From Chlamydiota bacterium (lineage in GTDB: Bacteria > Chlamydiota > Chlamydiia > Chlamydiales > Parachlamydiaceae), in assembly GCA_013288825.1 (NCBI GenBank), contig JABDBC010000007.1:1-61674 (forward strand): a DNA stretch of 61,674 bases, in the 5' to 3' direction. Below are positions 25,892 to 35,120 of this stretch, piece by piece (within the stretch, counting starts at the first letter, position 1; each line of letters starts with the position of its first letter). The position numbers and the translations under genes were made by a program. The notes beneath the pieces were generated by a model that saw nothing but the letters and a program-made list of their open reading frames with translations, was not told the origin of the DNA and made no database searches.

Positions 25892-27211
25892 CTAGGTTAA
25901 AAGAAAAGCGCGATCCCAAGCGAAATCCTCTAGGCGTCCATCTGCTGATAAAAGAGCTAATGCGGCCCCCACTGCACCATCAAGAAGGCCTGGATCATTC
26001 CATGGGAATTCTATTTCATCAATTTTGCGAACTCGCTGAAATCCAAATCGATAGGAAGGACTATAGAGTTTTTTCAAAGAGGATTCTAAAACAGACACTT
26101 GCCGCATCAAAAATGAACTATTTGTCAATTTTGCCATTCGATAAGTTGAGGCAAGCAAACCTGCTTGTCCAAAGGAAAAAGAGGGAGCTTGTAAACTTGC
26201 ATCTGTCTCATGAAACAGCGAAGCAAAGCGCTCTTCAGCAAAGGTCATCATATCCTTGTCCTGCATTGCCCTCCCCGCCATATAAAGGCTAATGGCTGCC
26301 GATGGCCGTCCACTCTTCCAATCATCGCCATAATGTGACTGTGGCCATTTCTGTTTATTAATGTCTGTTTCTATAGGTAATATCTCAGGCCAACTGTGGC
26401 CAAAAGGCGTTTCCACCTGCTTTTGACATAACCAAGAGGCAATTTCTTTAATTGCTTTTGAAAGTTGAGCAGATCCCTTACCATGCCATGCCACCAGAGA
26501 AAGGATGGACAAACAGCCTGTTATCCCAAATTGTGTAGAGAGAAAATAGCTTCCATGTGGATATTGTTCTTTATCAAATTGGTGCTCAGGGGACACAAAC
26601 CACCCTGGCACCATAGTCCCTGCAACAGATTTCTTGGCAGTTAACATACTAATAAGCATATCGACGCAATCTCCCATAAGTTTTTGCAATTGCCTATCTT
26701 GCTGACGAAGCATTAAATAAGCTACAACACCGCTTAAACCATACATGAGACTGTAATGATGGGGTGCTACATAACGATCGGGCTCGACACATTGTTTCTG
26801 AATGTATGCGATACCCTTCTCTACTTCTTGTACTAATGCCACATCCAGCTGTCTTAGAAAATTTGTATAGCGTGAATCTTTTGCACAAAGATATCCCGCA
26901 AAACATAAGCCAGATATTCCAGTGAAAAGAGAATAGCCTCCATAGCCTCTGCGTTCACATTCGCTACCTAATAATTTTATGTATTGATGAGCAACATCAT
27001 CCCAGTGTTGATCAGGAAATGCTCGATCCATTGCTGCATAAAAACAGACAATGCCAGGCAGCCCTGATGCGAGTGAAAGATCGGGCCAATGTTCGACAAA
27101 AGACGTTCCTCTTCTTCTTTCATCTTCGATAGTTTCATATAAAGCTTCAGGCGAACGCAATTTTTCTGCGATATCTTGGCAGATGTCAATTGTATGATGC
27201 ATTTTTTGCAC
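25892..27211 (-). CDS. LanC-like protein lacking all zinc ligands (LanC2)
   Basis: A LanC-fold protein of 439 residues (alpha/alpha barrel) in the lanthipeptide cluster, 27 bp after lanC1. It aligns with lanC1 along its length (LASGLPGIVCFYAAMD, YSLFTGISGLCFAGYL, GLLDGAVGAALALL). The catalytic set is gone. Where LanC enzymes have AHG it has QFG (F228), where they have WCYG it has WKSG (K299), and where they have CHG it has FSFG (S346, F347). It cannot bind the LanC zinc in the usual way. It may be a non-catalytic partner that positions the precursor, or it may act on something else. The frame is intact, which argues against simple decay. Confidence 0.85.
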   Translation of the reverse strand: MQKMHHTIDICQDIAEKLRSPEALYETIEDERRRGTSFVEHWPDLSLASGLPGIVCFYAAMDRAFPDQHWDDVAHQYIKLLGSECERRGYGGYSLFTGISGLCFAGYLCAKDSRYTNFLRQLDVALVQEVEKGIAYIQKQCVEPDRYVAPHHYSLMYGLSGVVAYLMLRQQDRQLQKLMGDCVDMLISMLTAKKSVAGTMVPGWFVSPEHQFDKEQYPHGSYFLSTQFGITGCLSILSLVAWHGKGSAQLSKAIKEIASWLCQKQVETPFGHSWPEILPIETDINKQKWPQSHYGDDWKSGRPSAAISLYMAGRAMQDKDMMTFAEERFASLFHETDASLQAPSFSFGQAGLLASTYRMAKLTNSSFLMRQVSVLESSLKKLYSPSYRFGFQRVRKIDEIEFPWNDPGLLDGAVGAALALLSADGRLEDFAWDRAFLLT

Positions 27212-27238
27212 AGCTCCTTAGGGATCGTATATAATCCC

Positions 27239-28567
27239 TCAGCTAGAAATCATTAATGGCAAATGCCATTTAAAATTCTGATCTGACGTGGAAAGAAGAG
27301 TCAGAAGGACTCCTGCACTTCCTTCGAGAAATCCTGCTTTGCTGATTTCAACATTACCCTGAGTAGACAGTTCTACATCTTTGAATCCAAAAGGGGAATC
27401 GGAATTATAGTAAGATAATAGGATCTGCTTTAATTCATTGACCTTAACGATAAGATCTCCACACTCCTTTTCCTTAGCCATCTCATGAGTAAGCATGAGC
27501 AAACCAGCAATTCCATGACATAACATGGGGCCGTGTAGTTGCCACTCTTTTCGAGTACGGCAAAAAACACCGCGAAATGCAGTGATAGCAAAAGACTTTA
27601 ATTCCGTATCCTCTAAGGCTTTTCCAGCAAGAAATAAAGCCCTAGCAATTCCAGGAACCCCATAACACCAAGCATCCTTACTGTCTTCATCTCTTGTCTT
27701 CTTCTGAATTTCTAATTCCCAGGGTACTGAATAAGGCCATCTAATGGTGTCATTCTTATTGAATGATTTTTGACGAATCCATGAAGCAATTTCCATCATT
27801 GTTTCTTTTTGTCCTTTAACTTCCACCCCTTTTAGAGAGGCAATAGCAAGGAATGCCAAAATTCCTGGAATGCCATGGGCAAGTCCTAGATTGAAGTTTC
27901 CTTTAGAATCTTCTTTATGCCAAGTATTCAGTGTGTCATTTGGAGAAAGGTACCAGCCAGGAACAGAATGGCCATGTACTTGCAAGGGTTTGGTGAAATT
28001 AATTAGTGTTGTGGTAATTTTTTTAGCCATTTCAAAGAAATCTGGGATAAAAAGATTTTCCAAAACATAACGACCCACCCCGCAAAGCCCCTGAATAAGA
28101 TCATGTAAATAAGAAAAGACTGGCTGATTTTGTTCTCGGTTTGTTCTTAAAGGCTCTAAATAGTACGACTCGATACTTTCTAAAAGATAGCTTTGAATGT
28201 TCTGTAACATTCTTTGATACCGCATGCCATCCATTGATGCTGCCTGCAGTGCAAAGCACGCCCCACAAATCCCGTTAAACAGAGAAGGATTTACAAAACC
28301 CTCATCTTCAATGGCTTCTTTAATTTTCAGTATGTAGTGGTGAACAATTTCTCCCTTTACCAATCCATTGCGCTCAAGAGCATTAAAGAGGAGAACCATG
28401 CCCGGATAACCCCCAGCAAGCGAAAGATTTTGCCATGCAATCTTGTTATGAACAAAAGGATAGGGATTGCTGTTGCTTGGATCAAGCATGAATTTTCTAA
28501 CTGAATCTGGATCACTCATTCTTAAGGCAATATCTAATACAATATCTTCAACTGGTTGTGTAGTCAT
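27239..28567 (-). CDS. lanC: LanC lanthionine cyclase (LanC1)
   Basis: Zinc-dependent cyclase that adds precursor cysteines to dehydrated Ser/Thr to form (methyl)lanthionine rings. The 442-residue protein carries the complete active site in order: the catalytic H231 in LGLAHGIPG, the zinc ligands C301 in WCYGVPG, and C350-H351 in LCHGIAG. These match H212, C284, C330 and H331 of nisin cyclase NisC. The internal GxxG repeats of the LanC barrel are also present (LSLAGGYPGMVL, LIQGLCGVG, FLEGSAGVLLTLL). The gene follows the precursor after 125 bp that contain a stem-loop. The start is the ATG at 28567; its ribosome site is weak. Confidence 0.95.
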   Translation of the reverse strand: MTTQPVEDIVLDIALRMSDPDSVRKFMLDPSNSNPYPFVHNKIAWQNLSLAGGYPGMVLLFNALERNGLVKGEIVHHYILKIKEAIEDEGFVNPSLFNGICGACFALQAASMDGMRYQRMLQNIQSYLLESIESYYLEPLRTNREQNQPVFSYLHDLIQGLCGVGRYVLENLFIPDFFEMAKKITTTLINFTKPLQVHGHSVPGWYLSPNDTLNTWHKEDSKGNFNLGLAHGIPGILAFLAIASLKGVEVKGQKETMMEIASWIRQKSFNKNDTIRWPYSVPWELEIQKKTRDEDSKDAWCYGVPGIARALFLAGKALEDTELKSFAITAFRGVFCRTRKEWQLHGPMLCHGIAGLLMLTHEMAKEKECGDLIVKVNELKQILLSYYNSDSPFGFKDVELSTQGNVEISKAGFLEGSAGVLLTLLSTSDQNFKWHLPLMISS

Positions 28568-28626
28568 AGCATTGATAAGTAAAGGATTTGGTATTTAATG
28601 ATGTAATTGTGATTTTTCTTTACAGA

Positions 28627-28657
28627 GGCATGGCTTTTAATAAATGTCGGCCATGCC
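28627..28657 (-). promoter_or_regulatory. Stem-loop between lanA and lanC
   Basis: GGCATGGC (28627-28634) and GCCATGCC (28650-28657) form a perfect 8-bp stem with a 15-nt loop. No T-run follows on the minus strand, so it is more likely an attenuator or RNA-stabilising hairpin than a full terminator. Such hairpins after lanA are common and keep peptide mRNA in excess over enzyme mRNA. Confidence 0.5.
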
Positions 28658-28692
28658 CAGTATGCGATGGCATATTAGTTATAAGAACCTGA

Positions 28693-28929
28693 TTAGAAAC
28701 AGTTCATACAACCACTACCCCTTGATTGATTACATTGGTAGCAATCTGTTGGTGGCGATGTTTGAGTATCAGTTATCTTCATGGGCTCAAAACTCTGAGC
28801 ACTTTTTGTTATATTTAAATCCAAATCATAGAGATCTGTTTTTTGAGTGCTTGACTTCTTTCCATCTAGTATGGAATTGCTCTCTAGCATAGGGCTTATA
28901 AACGAGCGGAGATCTTCAGTAATTTTCAT
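28693..28929 (-). CDS. lanA: Candidate class I lanthipeptide precursor (LanA)
   Basis: A 78-residue peptide between lanB and lanC on the same strand. Residues 33-40 read LYDLDLNI, matching the FNLD leader box bound by class I LanB and LanC. The 20 residues after it are Ser/Thr/Asp-rich. The presumed core at the C-terminus has four cysteines (C63, C66, C74, C77) with T57, S58, T61, S69 and S72 available for dehydration, enough for up to four rings. There is no GG or PxPR cleavage motif. The leader is longer than in nisin-type peptides; an internal Met at residue 14 is a possible later start. An AAAAGGAAAAAATT site precedes the ATG at 28929. The assignment rests on position, leader box and cysteine pattern. 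Confidence 0.82.
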   Translation of the reverse strand: MKITEDLRSFISPMLESNSILDGKKSSTQKTDLYDLDLNITKSAQSFEPMKITDTQTSPPTDCYQCNQSRGSGCMNCF

Positions 28930-29009
28930 AATTTTTTCCTTTTGTGATAGGGTTCTGGGCTTATATTTGCCGCAGAAACTGAATCACACTAACATTTTTT
29001 TAATTTTTT

Positions 29010-32000
29010 TCAAAGAATATTTTTTATTCTGGTATATACCACGCCTGTTCGGCGTAGCTTTTCATTGATGGCTATGAGAGTATTATAGGCATAGAGACGT
29101 GCTTTAGTTTCTTTCTTAGGATCTCTTCCTAGCAATCGGTTGCAATGCATGTGTATAAGACTGTCCTTGATCATTTGCGGCGATACTGTAAGTTTTTTCT
29201 GACTCTGGCTCTGCTGCATTTGAGAAGCAAAGGCATGAAGAGCAATTTCCCTTCTTTGAAATGCTTCACATAAGGCAACCCCATCCTGAGAATGATCCAT
29301 GAGTGCATTTTGCAAGATAGCACCGCCCAAGGATGTCAAAGAGGACTTATGTTCACGAAATCCCGTTAGTTCCTTTTTGTCCAGTTTAAGAGACGAGTAA
29401 AATTCGATCTGTTGCTGGAGATTCAATCCCAAGCCTTGCAGGAAATCGATAAGACTCAAGGCGCCCACAACTTCCTCTGATAACATTGTTTTCTTGCTTA
29501 AAATAGCATTGACCAAAGAAATAGAGGTTATAGAATCTGCGCAAAACAACGATTCTGCTGATTCGATAAGAGTCTCGCCTCCATACCGCTCCACTTCTCT
29601 TTCATACATTGAAAGAGTCATCTCATTGATGCAGCGTTCTTGCAAAAGAGAGTGTGTCCAATCGTGAAAGGATGGAAGTAATTCTGAGATGATACGTTCT
29701 TTATCGCCTCGAAATCGAAGCCGTAAATGCGATTTAGAATCGGTATACCGCACAAAAAAACAGTCAGTAATGATCTTTTTCTCCAAAAGATAACTTGTAA
29801 AGTTGTGGAAGTGATCAATTAAGAAACGATTTTCATGTTCTGCACCCAAATAACACTTTGCAAACAACCATTCACTTCCAGGAAGCCTCCAACGATCACT
29901 GGATGCAATAGCCTCTTGCTTAGTGTCAGCAAAACGATGGGGTACATATGCGTATTTTGAATTTTTAATAAAAGGGACAACAAATTCGGAGAGGTGTTTC
30001 CCTCGTTGACTTTGAACCCACTCTCCTTCGATTTGTCCAATTTTTTCGATGAAAACAACCGTTTTATCTTTTTTTATTTGGTTGATGATTTCCTGAATAT
30101 GAGCAGGATGTTCTCGATCCATCAAGATCTTTTGGTCTCCATCGCCAATAAAGATATACCGAGGCATTTTCCACTGCTCTGCCCATGCATTAAATTTCTT
30201 CTCCACAGCGGGAAGGGGATCTTTCGCTGTAAGGCCAAGCTGAAAGAGATCTACTTTCCATTTAGCAGGAGAGAGAATGGTTTTTTTAAGCCGAACTCTT
30301 GGGAAAAATGGCAGATCGTCGAGTGGCATCCATGAAAATGGAGCGATGGGTTTATATCGCTCGATTGAGAGTTCGCAGATAAAACGCAGAGGAAATGGTG
30401 CAACGGAATTTGTAAGCATGCTGCCTGTGGTAATGATAAGCTCCTGACGCTGATCTTTTAGAGTGAGATAAAATCTATCTGGAGTTACACCAACGTAAAT
30501 ATCCTCCAAAGAAAAATCCCCTGAGCCTCCAATATCGATCGAATGCCCCCGAAGATTAGGATGAATAGCAACATTTGCATTGCGTGGAATATAAGAAAGA
30601 TAAGAAGATTGAGCAAATAGACTCTCTTTTTCAAGGGACTCCTCTTCCTGAAGGAAGCTGCGTAATGATTCCTTGGTTGCTTCACCGAAAAGGTCTAAAA
30701 ATCTTCCGAACGCAGCACCTCCCTGAGAGGAGTTGCTAAAGACTAAAAGAAGAAAATCTCCTTCATCTATTTTAGCAGAAGAATTAGCAAAGATCTCACA
30801 AAAGAGATCGAAAGAAGGGAACGCTTTATTTTTATCTGCTTTTTCAAGCATTTGGTTCAGTATAGCTTCTGTTAATTCTATCTCTTTACAGCCTTCATTT
30901 ATACTTTGAAACCATTGATGTTTTAGCCATTTCTTCCATTTACTTTCTTTGCGATATGTAGGAGTTTGCTCAGACGAGCTTTTTAAATAATGTTCAGGAA
31001 CTCCTAATCCCCCTTCCTCATGCAATAATTCCATTAAGGGAATAACGCGATAAATTCCATACTTCTCCAAAAATTTCTCGTGATATGTACGCAACGAATA
31101 TTCAGAGGAGTCGTTTGCTATTCGCCATAACACCTCAGCAGCTAAACCCAATTCCTTTGCTATAGCGTTTGAAAGAGTGAGGCCTTTTTGGTTATAGGCT
31201 GTATCGACCTGGATAAGGTTTTGGATCTCAATTCCGTTTTCCATTGCATGTTTAAGACTTAGAAGCGCTTCTTCTCCCTCGCCTAGTTGAGTGTTGTTGT
31301 ATTTTTTTATTTTCTCAGAAACATCCTGTAAAGACTCTGTAGCAGCAGGAGTGTTGGAAAGTTTTGCCAGCAGGTCATCAAAAGGAGACTCTGTTAAAAG
31401 TGAAGGCTGAAGAGTTAAAGTAAGATATTGCTGCTGCAAAAGCTGCTCAATCACCCCTTGGACCTTATCGCTTGCAAGCGTGGGATAACGATGCATAATT
31501 TTTTCCAAAAGATCTCGAAAACTAATAGGAGCCACTGTCCCCTCAAAAATTTCTCGAGTTAAAAAGGAAGAACGTACAGAAACAGTCTTGGCCTCCTCCT
31601 CGCCCTTCTTTTTTCGGTAGTAATTAAGACAGGTTCTACCTATTGATTCAAAAATCAGTGGATTGCGTTTAACCAAAAGAAAAGGATGGAGTTGAGGGTT
31701 CGAACTCAGTTGATCGATCACAGCAAACAGCCATTCCATATCAGGTCGCACGCGCTTCTGAATTTTTGTAAGATCGAATTCGACAGAAGTTGATTGTCCC
31801 CACGATCCCATCGAAACAAATGAAAAAAGCCCGAAAGGTGTCGATCGAGTGGTCATGCGAGAAAAGTATTTTAAAAGACTTGCATGAGTTTGGTCATTTT
31901 CTTTCTTATCTATCATCGCTTTATAAAGCGATGACGAAGCAACGGCAATTGCCTCACGCACTAATGGAAGTTGGCTTTCTGTAAAAAGGGATAGAGACAA

Positions 32001-32108
32001 TTTGAGTTTTTTATCGAAGAGTTTGAAAAATTCTTGAATGGAAAACAGCGGTGTTCTGATCATAAAGAAGGGAGCTGATACAAAAAGCGGTTCGTCCAAG
32101 GATTCCAT
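29010..32108 (-). CDS. lanB: LanB lanthipeptide dehydratase, full length
   Basis: Dehydrates Ser/Thr of the precursor by tRNA-glutamate-dependent glutamylation followed by elimination. The 1032-residue protein has both halves of a class I LanB. The N-terminal glutamylation domain starts with the RSTPFGLFS motif (R88). The C-terminal elimination domain (SpaB_C type) runs from about residue 740 (SEWLFAKCYLGAEHENRFLI, LLEKKIITDCFFVRY, SHLRLRFRG). The length equals that of NisB-type enzymes, so this is not a split LanB. It starts 21 bp after comM/yifB on the same strand and may share its transcript, and it precedes the precursor by 80 bp. The ribosome site is weak. Confidence 0.95.
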   Translation of the reverse strand: MESLDEPLFVSAPFFMIRTPLFSIQEFFKLFDKKLKLSLSLFTESQLPLVREAIAVASSSLYKAMIDKKENDQTHASLLKYFSRMTTRSTPFGLFSFVSMGSWGQSTSVEFDLTKIQKRVRPDMEWLFAVIDQLSSNPQLHPFLLVKRNPLIFESIGRTCLNYYRKKKGEEEAKTVSVRSSFLTREIFEGTVAPISFRDLLEKIMHRYPTLASDKVQGVIEQLLQQQYLTLTLQPSLLTESPFDDLLAKLSNTPAATESLQDVSEKIKKYNNTQLGEGEEALLSLKHAMENGIEIQNLIQVDTAYNQKGLTLSNAIAKELGLAAEVLWRIANDSSEYSLRTYHEKFLEKYGIYRVIPLMELLHEEGGLGVPEHYLKSSSEQTPTYRKESKWKKWLKHQWFQSINEGCKEIELTEAILNQMLEKADKNKAFPSFDLFCEIFANSSAKIDEGDFLLLVFSNSSQGGAAFGRFLDLFGEATKESLRSFLQEEESLEKESLFAQSSYLSYIPRNANVAIHPNLRGHSIDIGGSGDFSLEDIYVGVTPDRFYLTLKDQRQELIITTGSMLTNSVAPFPLRFICELSIERYKPIAPFSWMPLDDLPFFPRVRLKKTILSPAKWKVDLFQLGLTAKDPLPAVEKKFNAWAEQWKMPRYIFIGDGDQKILMDREHPAHIQEIINQIKKDKTVVFIEKIGQIEGEWVQSQRGKHLSEFVVPFIKNSKYAYVPHRFADTKQEAIASSDRWRLPGSEWLFAKCYLGAEHENRFLIDHFHNFTSYLLEKKIITDCFFVRYTDSKSHLRLRFRGDKERIISELLPSFHDWTHSLLQERCINEMTLSMYEREVERYGGETLIESAESLFCADSITSISLVNAILSKKTMLSEEVVGALSLIDFLQGLGLNLQQQIEFYSSLKLDKKELTGFREHKSSLTSLGGAILQNALMDHSQDGVALCEAFQRREIALHAFASQMQQSQSQKKLTVSPQMIKDSLIHMHCNRLLGRDPKKETKARLYAYNTLIAINEKLRRTGVVYTRIKNIL

Positions 32109-32129
32109 TGTGTTTACCTAAGTCGAAGT

Positions 32130-33665
32130 CTATCTCACAGCCATGTTGCGGAAAGAGATCGCCTCCATCACGTGCTCTCTTCTTATCGTGGCCGCCCCAT
32201 CCAAATCAGCTATCGTTCGCGATACCCGAATCAAGCGATCACAGGCCCTTGCAGAGATTCCCATCCCATCAATCACCTCTCTTAAAAGTTCTTTGCAAGT
32301 GACATCTAGTCCAGCATATTGGGTCAGCTCCCGTGAAGACATCAAAGCATTAGTCCTTTCTATCCCAAACCGCTGCTTCTGGCGTCCTCTGGCAGCTACA
32401 ACCCTAGAACGCACTACAGCTGATGATTCTCCCGGAGTGCTATCGACCATCTCTCGATAACGCAATGCAGGCACTTCAATATGCATGTCAATTCTATCCC
32501 AAAGAGGTCCTGATATTTTGTTTTGATATCTATCAATTTGTAGTTGGGTATCTCTACAACGTTTGTCGGGATGACCCAAATAACCGCAAGGACAAGGGTT
32601 CATGGCCGCTACACAGATAAAACTTGTAGGAAACGTAAAATTGCCGTGGGCTCGGCTAATGGTCACTTTGCGATCCTCGAGCGGTTGACGCAACACTTCC
32701 AATACAGCACGCGAAAACTCGGGAAATTCGTCCAAAAATAAGATCCCATTGTGTGCAAGGGAGACTTCACCAGGACGAGGCACTGTACCTCCTCCGATTA
32801 GTCCTGCATAACTAATTGTATGGTGAGGTGAGCGGAATGGACGCTGTGTGACAATGCTTTGCCCTTCGGGAAGAATTGCTGCGACCGAATGGATCTTTGT
32901 TACCTCCAAAGCCTCAGCAACGGTAAGCTCAGGCATAATGCCCACCAATGCTTTTGCGATCATTGTTTTGCCAGATCCTGGAGGACCGGATAAAACAATG
33001 TTATGTCCTCCAGCAGCAGCGATCTCCATTGCACGTTTGACGTGAGCTTGTCCTTTGATATCAGAAAAATCTATGGGAGGAGTTGCAAGTTTAAAGAGGG
33101 AAGATGAAATTTCATTCCTGACAGGTGTGATGGAGGCGGGTTTTTGTGAAAATGCAACGGCGTCTCTCAAGTGTTTAATCGGAATGACATCAATGCCAGG
33201 AACAGCAGCGGCTTCGTGGGCATTGATTGCAGGGAGCATAATGCCCTTCTTACCAAGATCACGAGCCAGCATGGCTATAGCCAACGCCCCTTGAATGGGA
33301 CGGGTTTCGCCGCTCAGTCCTAATTCACCAACGCAGAGATATTCGTCAAAGAGAGATGTTTCTGGAATACGTTTCAAAGAACGGAGTACCCCCAAGGCAA
33401 TGGGGAGATCATAGAAGGACCCTTCTTTTCGTAGGTCTGCGGGAGCAAGATTGACGATGCAGTAGAGGGTCTGTATGCTATAACCAGAGTTTCGGATCGC
33501 TGTTAAAACCCGATCCTTAGATTCTCTGACAGCCGTGTCAGGTAATCCGACGATGACAAAGACAGTCTTATCTCCCTCTCTAATTTGACGCACATCCACT
33601 TCAACATCTACAAGAACTACTTCGAGACCTAGCAGAGAAACTGAATGTAGCCGAGAGAGTACCAT
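32130..33665 (-). CDS. comM: YifB/ComM family AAA+ ATPase (Mg chelatase-like)
   Basis: An MCM-like AAA+ helicase family member; ComM promotes branch migration during natural transformation. The 511-residue protein has the N-terminal Lon-protease-like (ChlI) domain (VGELGLSGETRPIQGAL), Walker A GPPGSGKTMIAKAL near residue 225, Walker B ILFLDEFPEF and the Mg-chelatase C-terminal domain. The zinc-like insert CPCGYLGHPDKRCRDT is present. It is the first gene of the strand block that includes lanB, but it is a widespread housekeeping gene, so the link to the lanthipeptide genes is probably positional only. The length is typical. Confidence 0.94.
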   Translation of the reverse strand: MVLSRLHSVSLLGLEVVLVDVEVDVRQIREGDKTVFVIVGLPDTAVRESKDRVLTAIRNSGYSIQTLYCIVNLAPADLRKEGSFYDLPIALGVLRSLKRIPETSLFDEYLCVGELGLSGETRPIQGALAIAMLARDLGKKGIMLPAINAHEAAAVPGIDVIPIKHLRDAVAFSQKPASITPVRNEISSSLFKLATPPIDFSDIKGQAHVKRAMEIAAAGGHNIVLSGPPGSGKTMIAKALVGIMPELTVAEALEVTKIHSVAAILPEGQSIVTQRPFRSPHHTISYAGLIGGGTVPRPGEVSLAHNGILFLDEFPEFSRAVLEVLRQPLEDRKVTISRAHGNFTFPTSFICVAAMNPCPCGYLGHPDKRCRDTQLQIDRYQNKISGPLWDRIDMHIEVPALRYREMVDSTPGESSAVVRSRVVAARGRQKQRFGIERTNALMSSRELTQYAGLDVTCKELLREVIDGMGISARACDRLIRVSRTIADLDGAATIRREHVMEAISFRNMAVR

Positions 33666-33726
33666 ATGTTACCAAGAGGAAGAAATGTGGTTGGAGTCAA
33701 TTACCTGTTATGTAAACAAAAAGGGG

Positions 33727-33839
33727 TTTTACCACAGAGATCACAGAGCACAAGGAGAGAAGGAGGAGGAAAGAAATCATGAAATTTCTTCCATACCTCT
33801 TCCTTTTCCCCTCTTCCCTCTGTGATCTCTGTGGTAAAA
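33727..33839. repeat. Palindromic element E, copy 1
   Basis: A 113-bp inverted repeat with arms TTTTACCACAGAGATCACAG and CTGTGATCTCTGTGGTAAAA and a purine-rich inner part paired with a pyrimidine-rich one. Other copies are at 43018-43145 and 53242-53496. Confidence 0.9.
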
Positions 33840-33857
33840 TCTCTTCATTGCCTCAGG

Positions 33858-35120
33858 TTACTCTACAGCGAGAACGAAGTAAGCTGGGAAGGCAAAGTTA
33901 TTGTTATCTCTGGGGGTAGCTTGCAAGGCAATGGCTTGCCCTACTTTGTCTTGTAAATTGACTTGCGTGCTGTAGAGATATGCAATGGGTATATGATTAG
34001 TTTGGGTGACTAACATGTAATCGCCAGGCTTATTCTTAACAGATCGATTGAATGGCTCCAAAATACCTTGTAAGGTAACAGCATTTTGTTTTTGGTTTTT
34101 ATAAAACTCTTCCATAGTAGGCTTATTTGGCTGTGTTTGCGCCCAATCTTCATATGCTTTCTGTTCTGCAGATTGCCAAGCAGCCATTTTGCTATTGATC
34201 CCCGGCACGCCTGATGTTTTAGATGCAGGCATCTCTGAAGAGGTGTGAGTGCTCTGTCCAGGTGTTTGCGTGGCATTCGCAGCCGACATAAATTTCACTT
34301 TAGCTTCCATAGCAGCGAGCTTTTTCTGTAAATAAGCCTCTTGCATATTATTTAGAAGTGCTTTTGCCCGTGCTGTTTCCACAGGGAATTCTTTGTAATT
34401 GTTCACAGCCAAATTCAACTTTCGCAAAGAGTCTTCCACATTCATTTGTTCGAATGGCTTCTTCATTTCTGTTTGGAAATTTTGCGACGCAGAGGTCATT
34501 AGAGAGTGTATTTCATCTCTTCGCTTCTTAATAGAAGCCATCATGTTTTTATCGCCGATTTTTACAATGTAATCTTTAGCAACATAAAATCGGGTTGATG
34601 GAGGAGGAGTAAACTCGATCCATTTTTTGTCAACGGCAGAGATAGTTCCATTGTTTAGAGTATCCCCTGAATTCATTTGCGCTATGACTGGGGCATTCAT
34701 ATCTGGAGCAATGCGAACGTTGACTCGATGCCCTTCAACATAGCCATCAAGAACAAATGTGCGAAAGATGTACGCTTTGGTATCAGCAGGGGGTTCAACT
34801 GCATAAAAATCGTCTGACTCTCCCGTGACAATGACCATATCCCCAGAATCCAGTTCCTTCACGATTGTAGCCTCGAGGCTTGGCTGAAGGCGCATGCGCA
34901 CGCGATCTTTTGTGAGCCTGCCTGTAAATGGTGTAATTGTCCTCGTGGATGGTGTTTGAGCCTGAGGGGTAGGACTCGGACTTCTTGTTAAAGTTTGAGG
35001 CTGTTCTGCTTGCTGTTGCATCTGTAAAGCAGAATCGGGCTGTTGATCGATATCAGCAGATAGTGGGGAAATCGAGGTGAAAATTAGCCCAGCGAGGGTG
35101 ATAGGGGCAAATTTACGCAT
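33858..35120 (-). CDS. Secreted protein with two SH3b domains
   Basis: The open frame reaches 35231, but the ATG at 35120 has an AGGAG ribosome site 5 nt upstream and begins a clear signal peptide (MRKFAPITLAGLIFTSISPL, cleavage near SADI), giving 420 residues. A Gln/Pro/Thr-rich linker leads to two bacterial SH3 (SH3b) repeats: RLTKDRVRMRLQPSLEATIV and GHRVNVRIAPDMNAPVIAQM. A helical region with KKRRDEIHSL and a C-terminal domain of unknown function follow. SH3b domains often bind cell-wall peptides or envelope partners. A periplasmic or envelope role is likely; similar two-SH3b proteins occur in other chlamydiae. No enzyme motif is seen. Confidence 0.8.
   Translation of the reverse strand: MRKFAPITLAGLIFTSISPLSADIDQQPDSALQMQQQAEQPQTLTRSPSPTPQAQTPSTRTITPFTGRLTKDRVRMRLQPSLEATIVKELDSGDMVIVTGESDDFYAVEPPADTKAYIFRTFVLDGYVEGHRVNVRIAPDMNAPVIAQMNSGDTLNNGTISAVDKKWIEFTPPPSTRFYVAKDYIVKIGDKNMMASIKKRRDEIHSLMTSASQNFQTEMKKPFEQMNVEDSLRKLNLAVNNYKEFPVETARAKALLNNMQEAYLQKKLAAMEAKVKFMSAANATQTPGQSTHTSSEMPASKTSGVPGINSKMAAWQSAEQKAYEDWAQTQPNKPTMEEFYKNQKQNAVTLQGILEPFNRSVKNKPGDYMLVTQTNHIPIAYLYSTQVNLQDKVGQAIALQATPRDNNNFAFPAYFVLAVE

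Noticed and set aside
32130-33665. ComM/YifB as part of the lanthipeptide cluster
   Set aside because: It is a widespread housekeeping or competence gene. Only its strand and a 21-bp gap link it to lanB.
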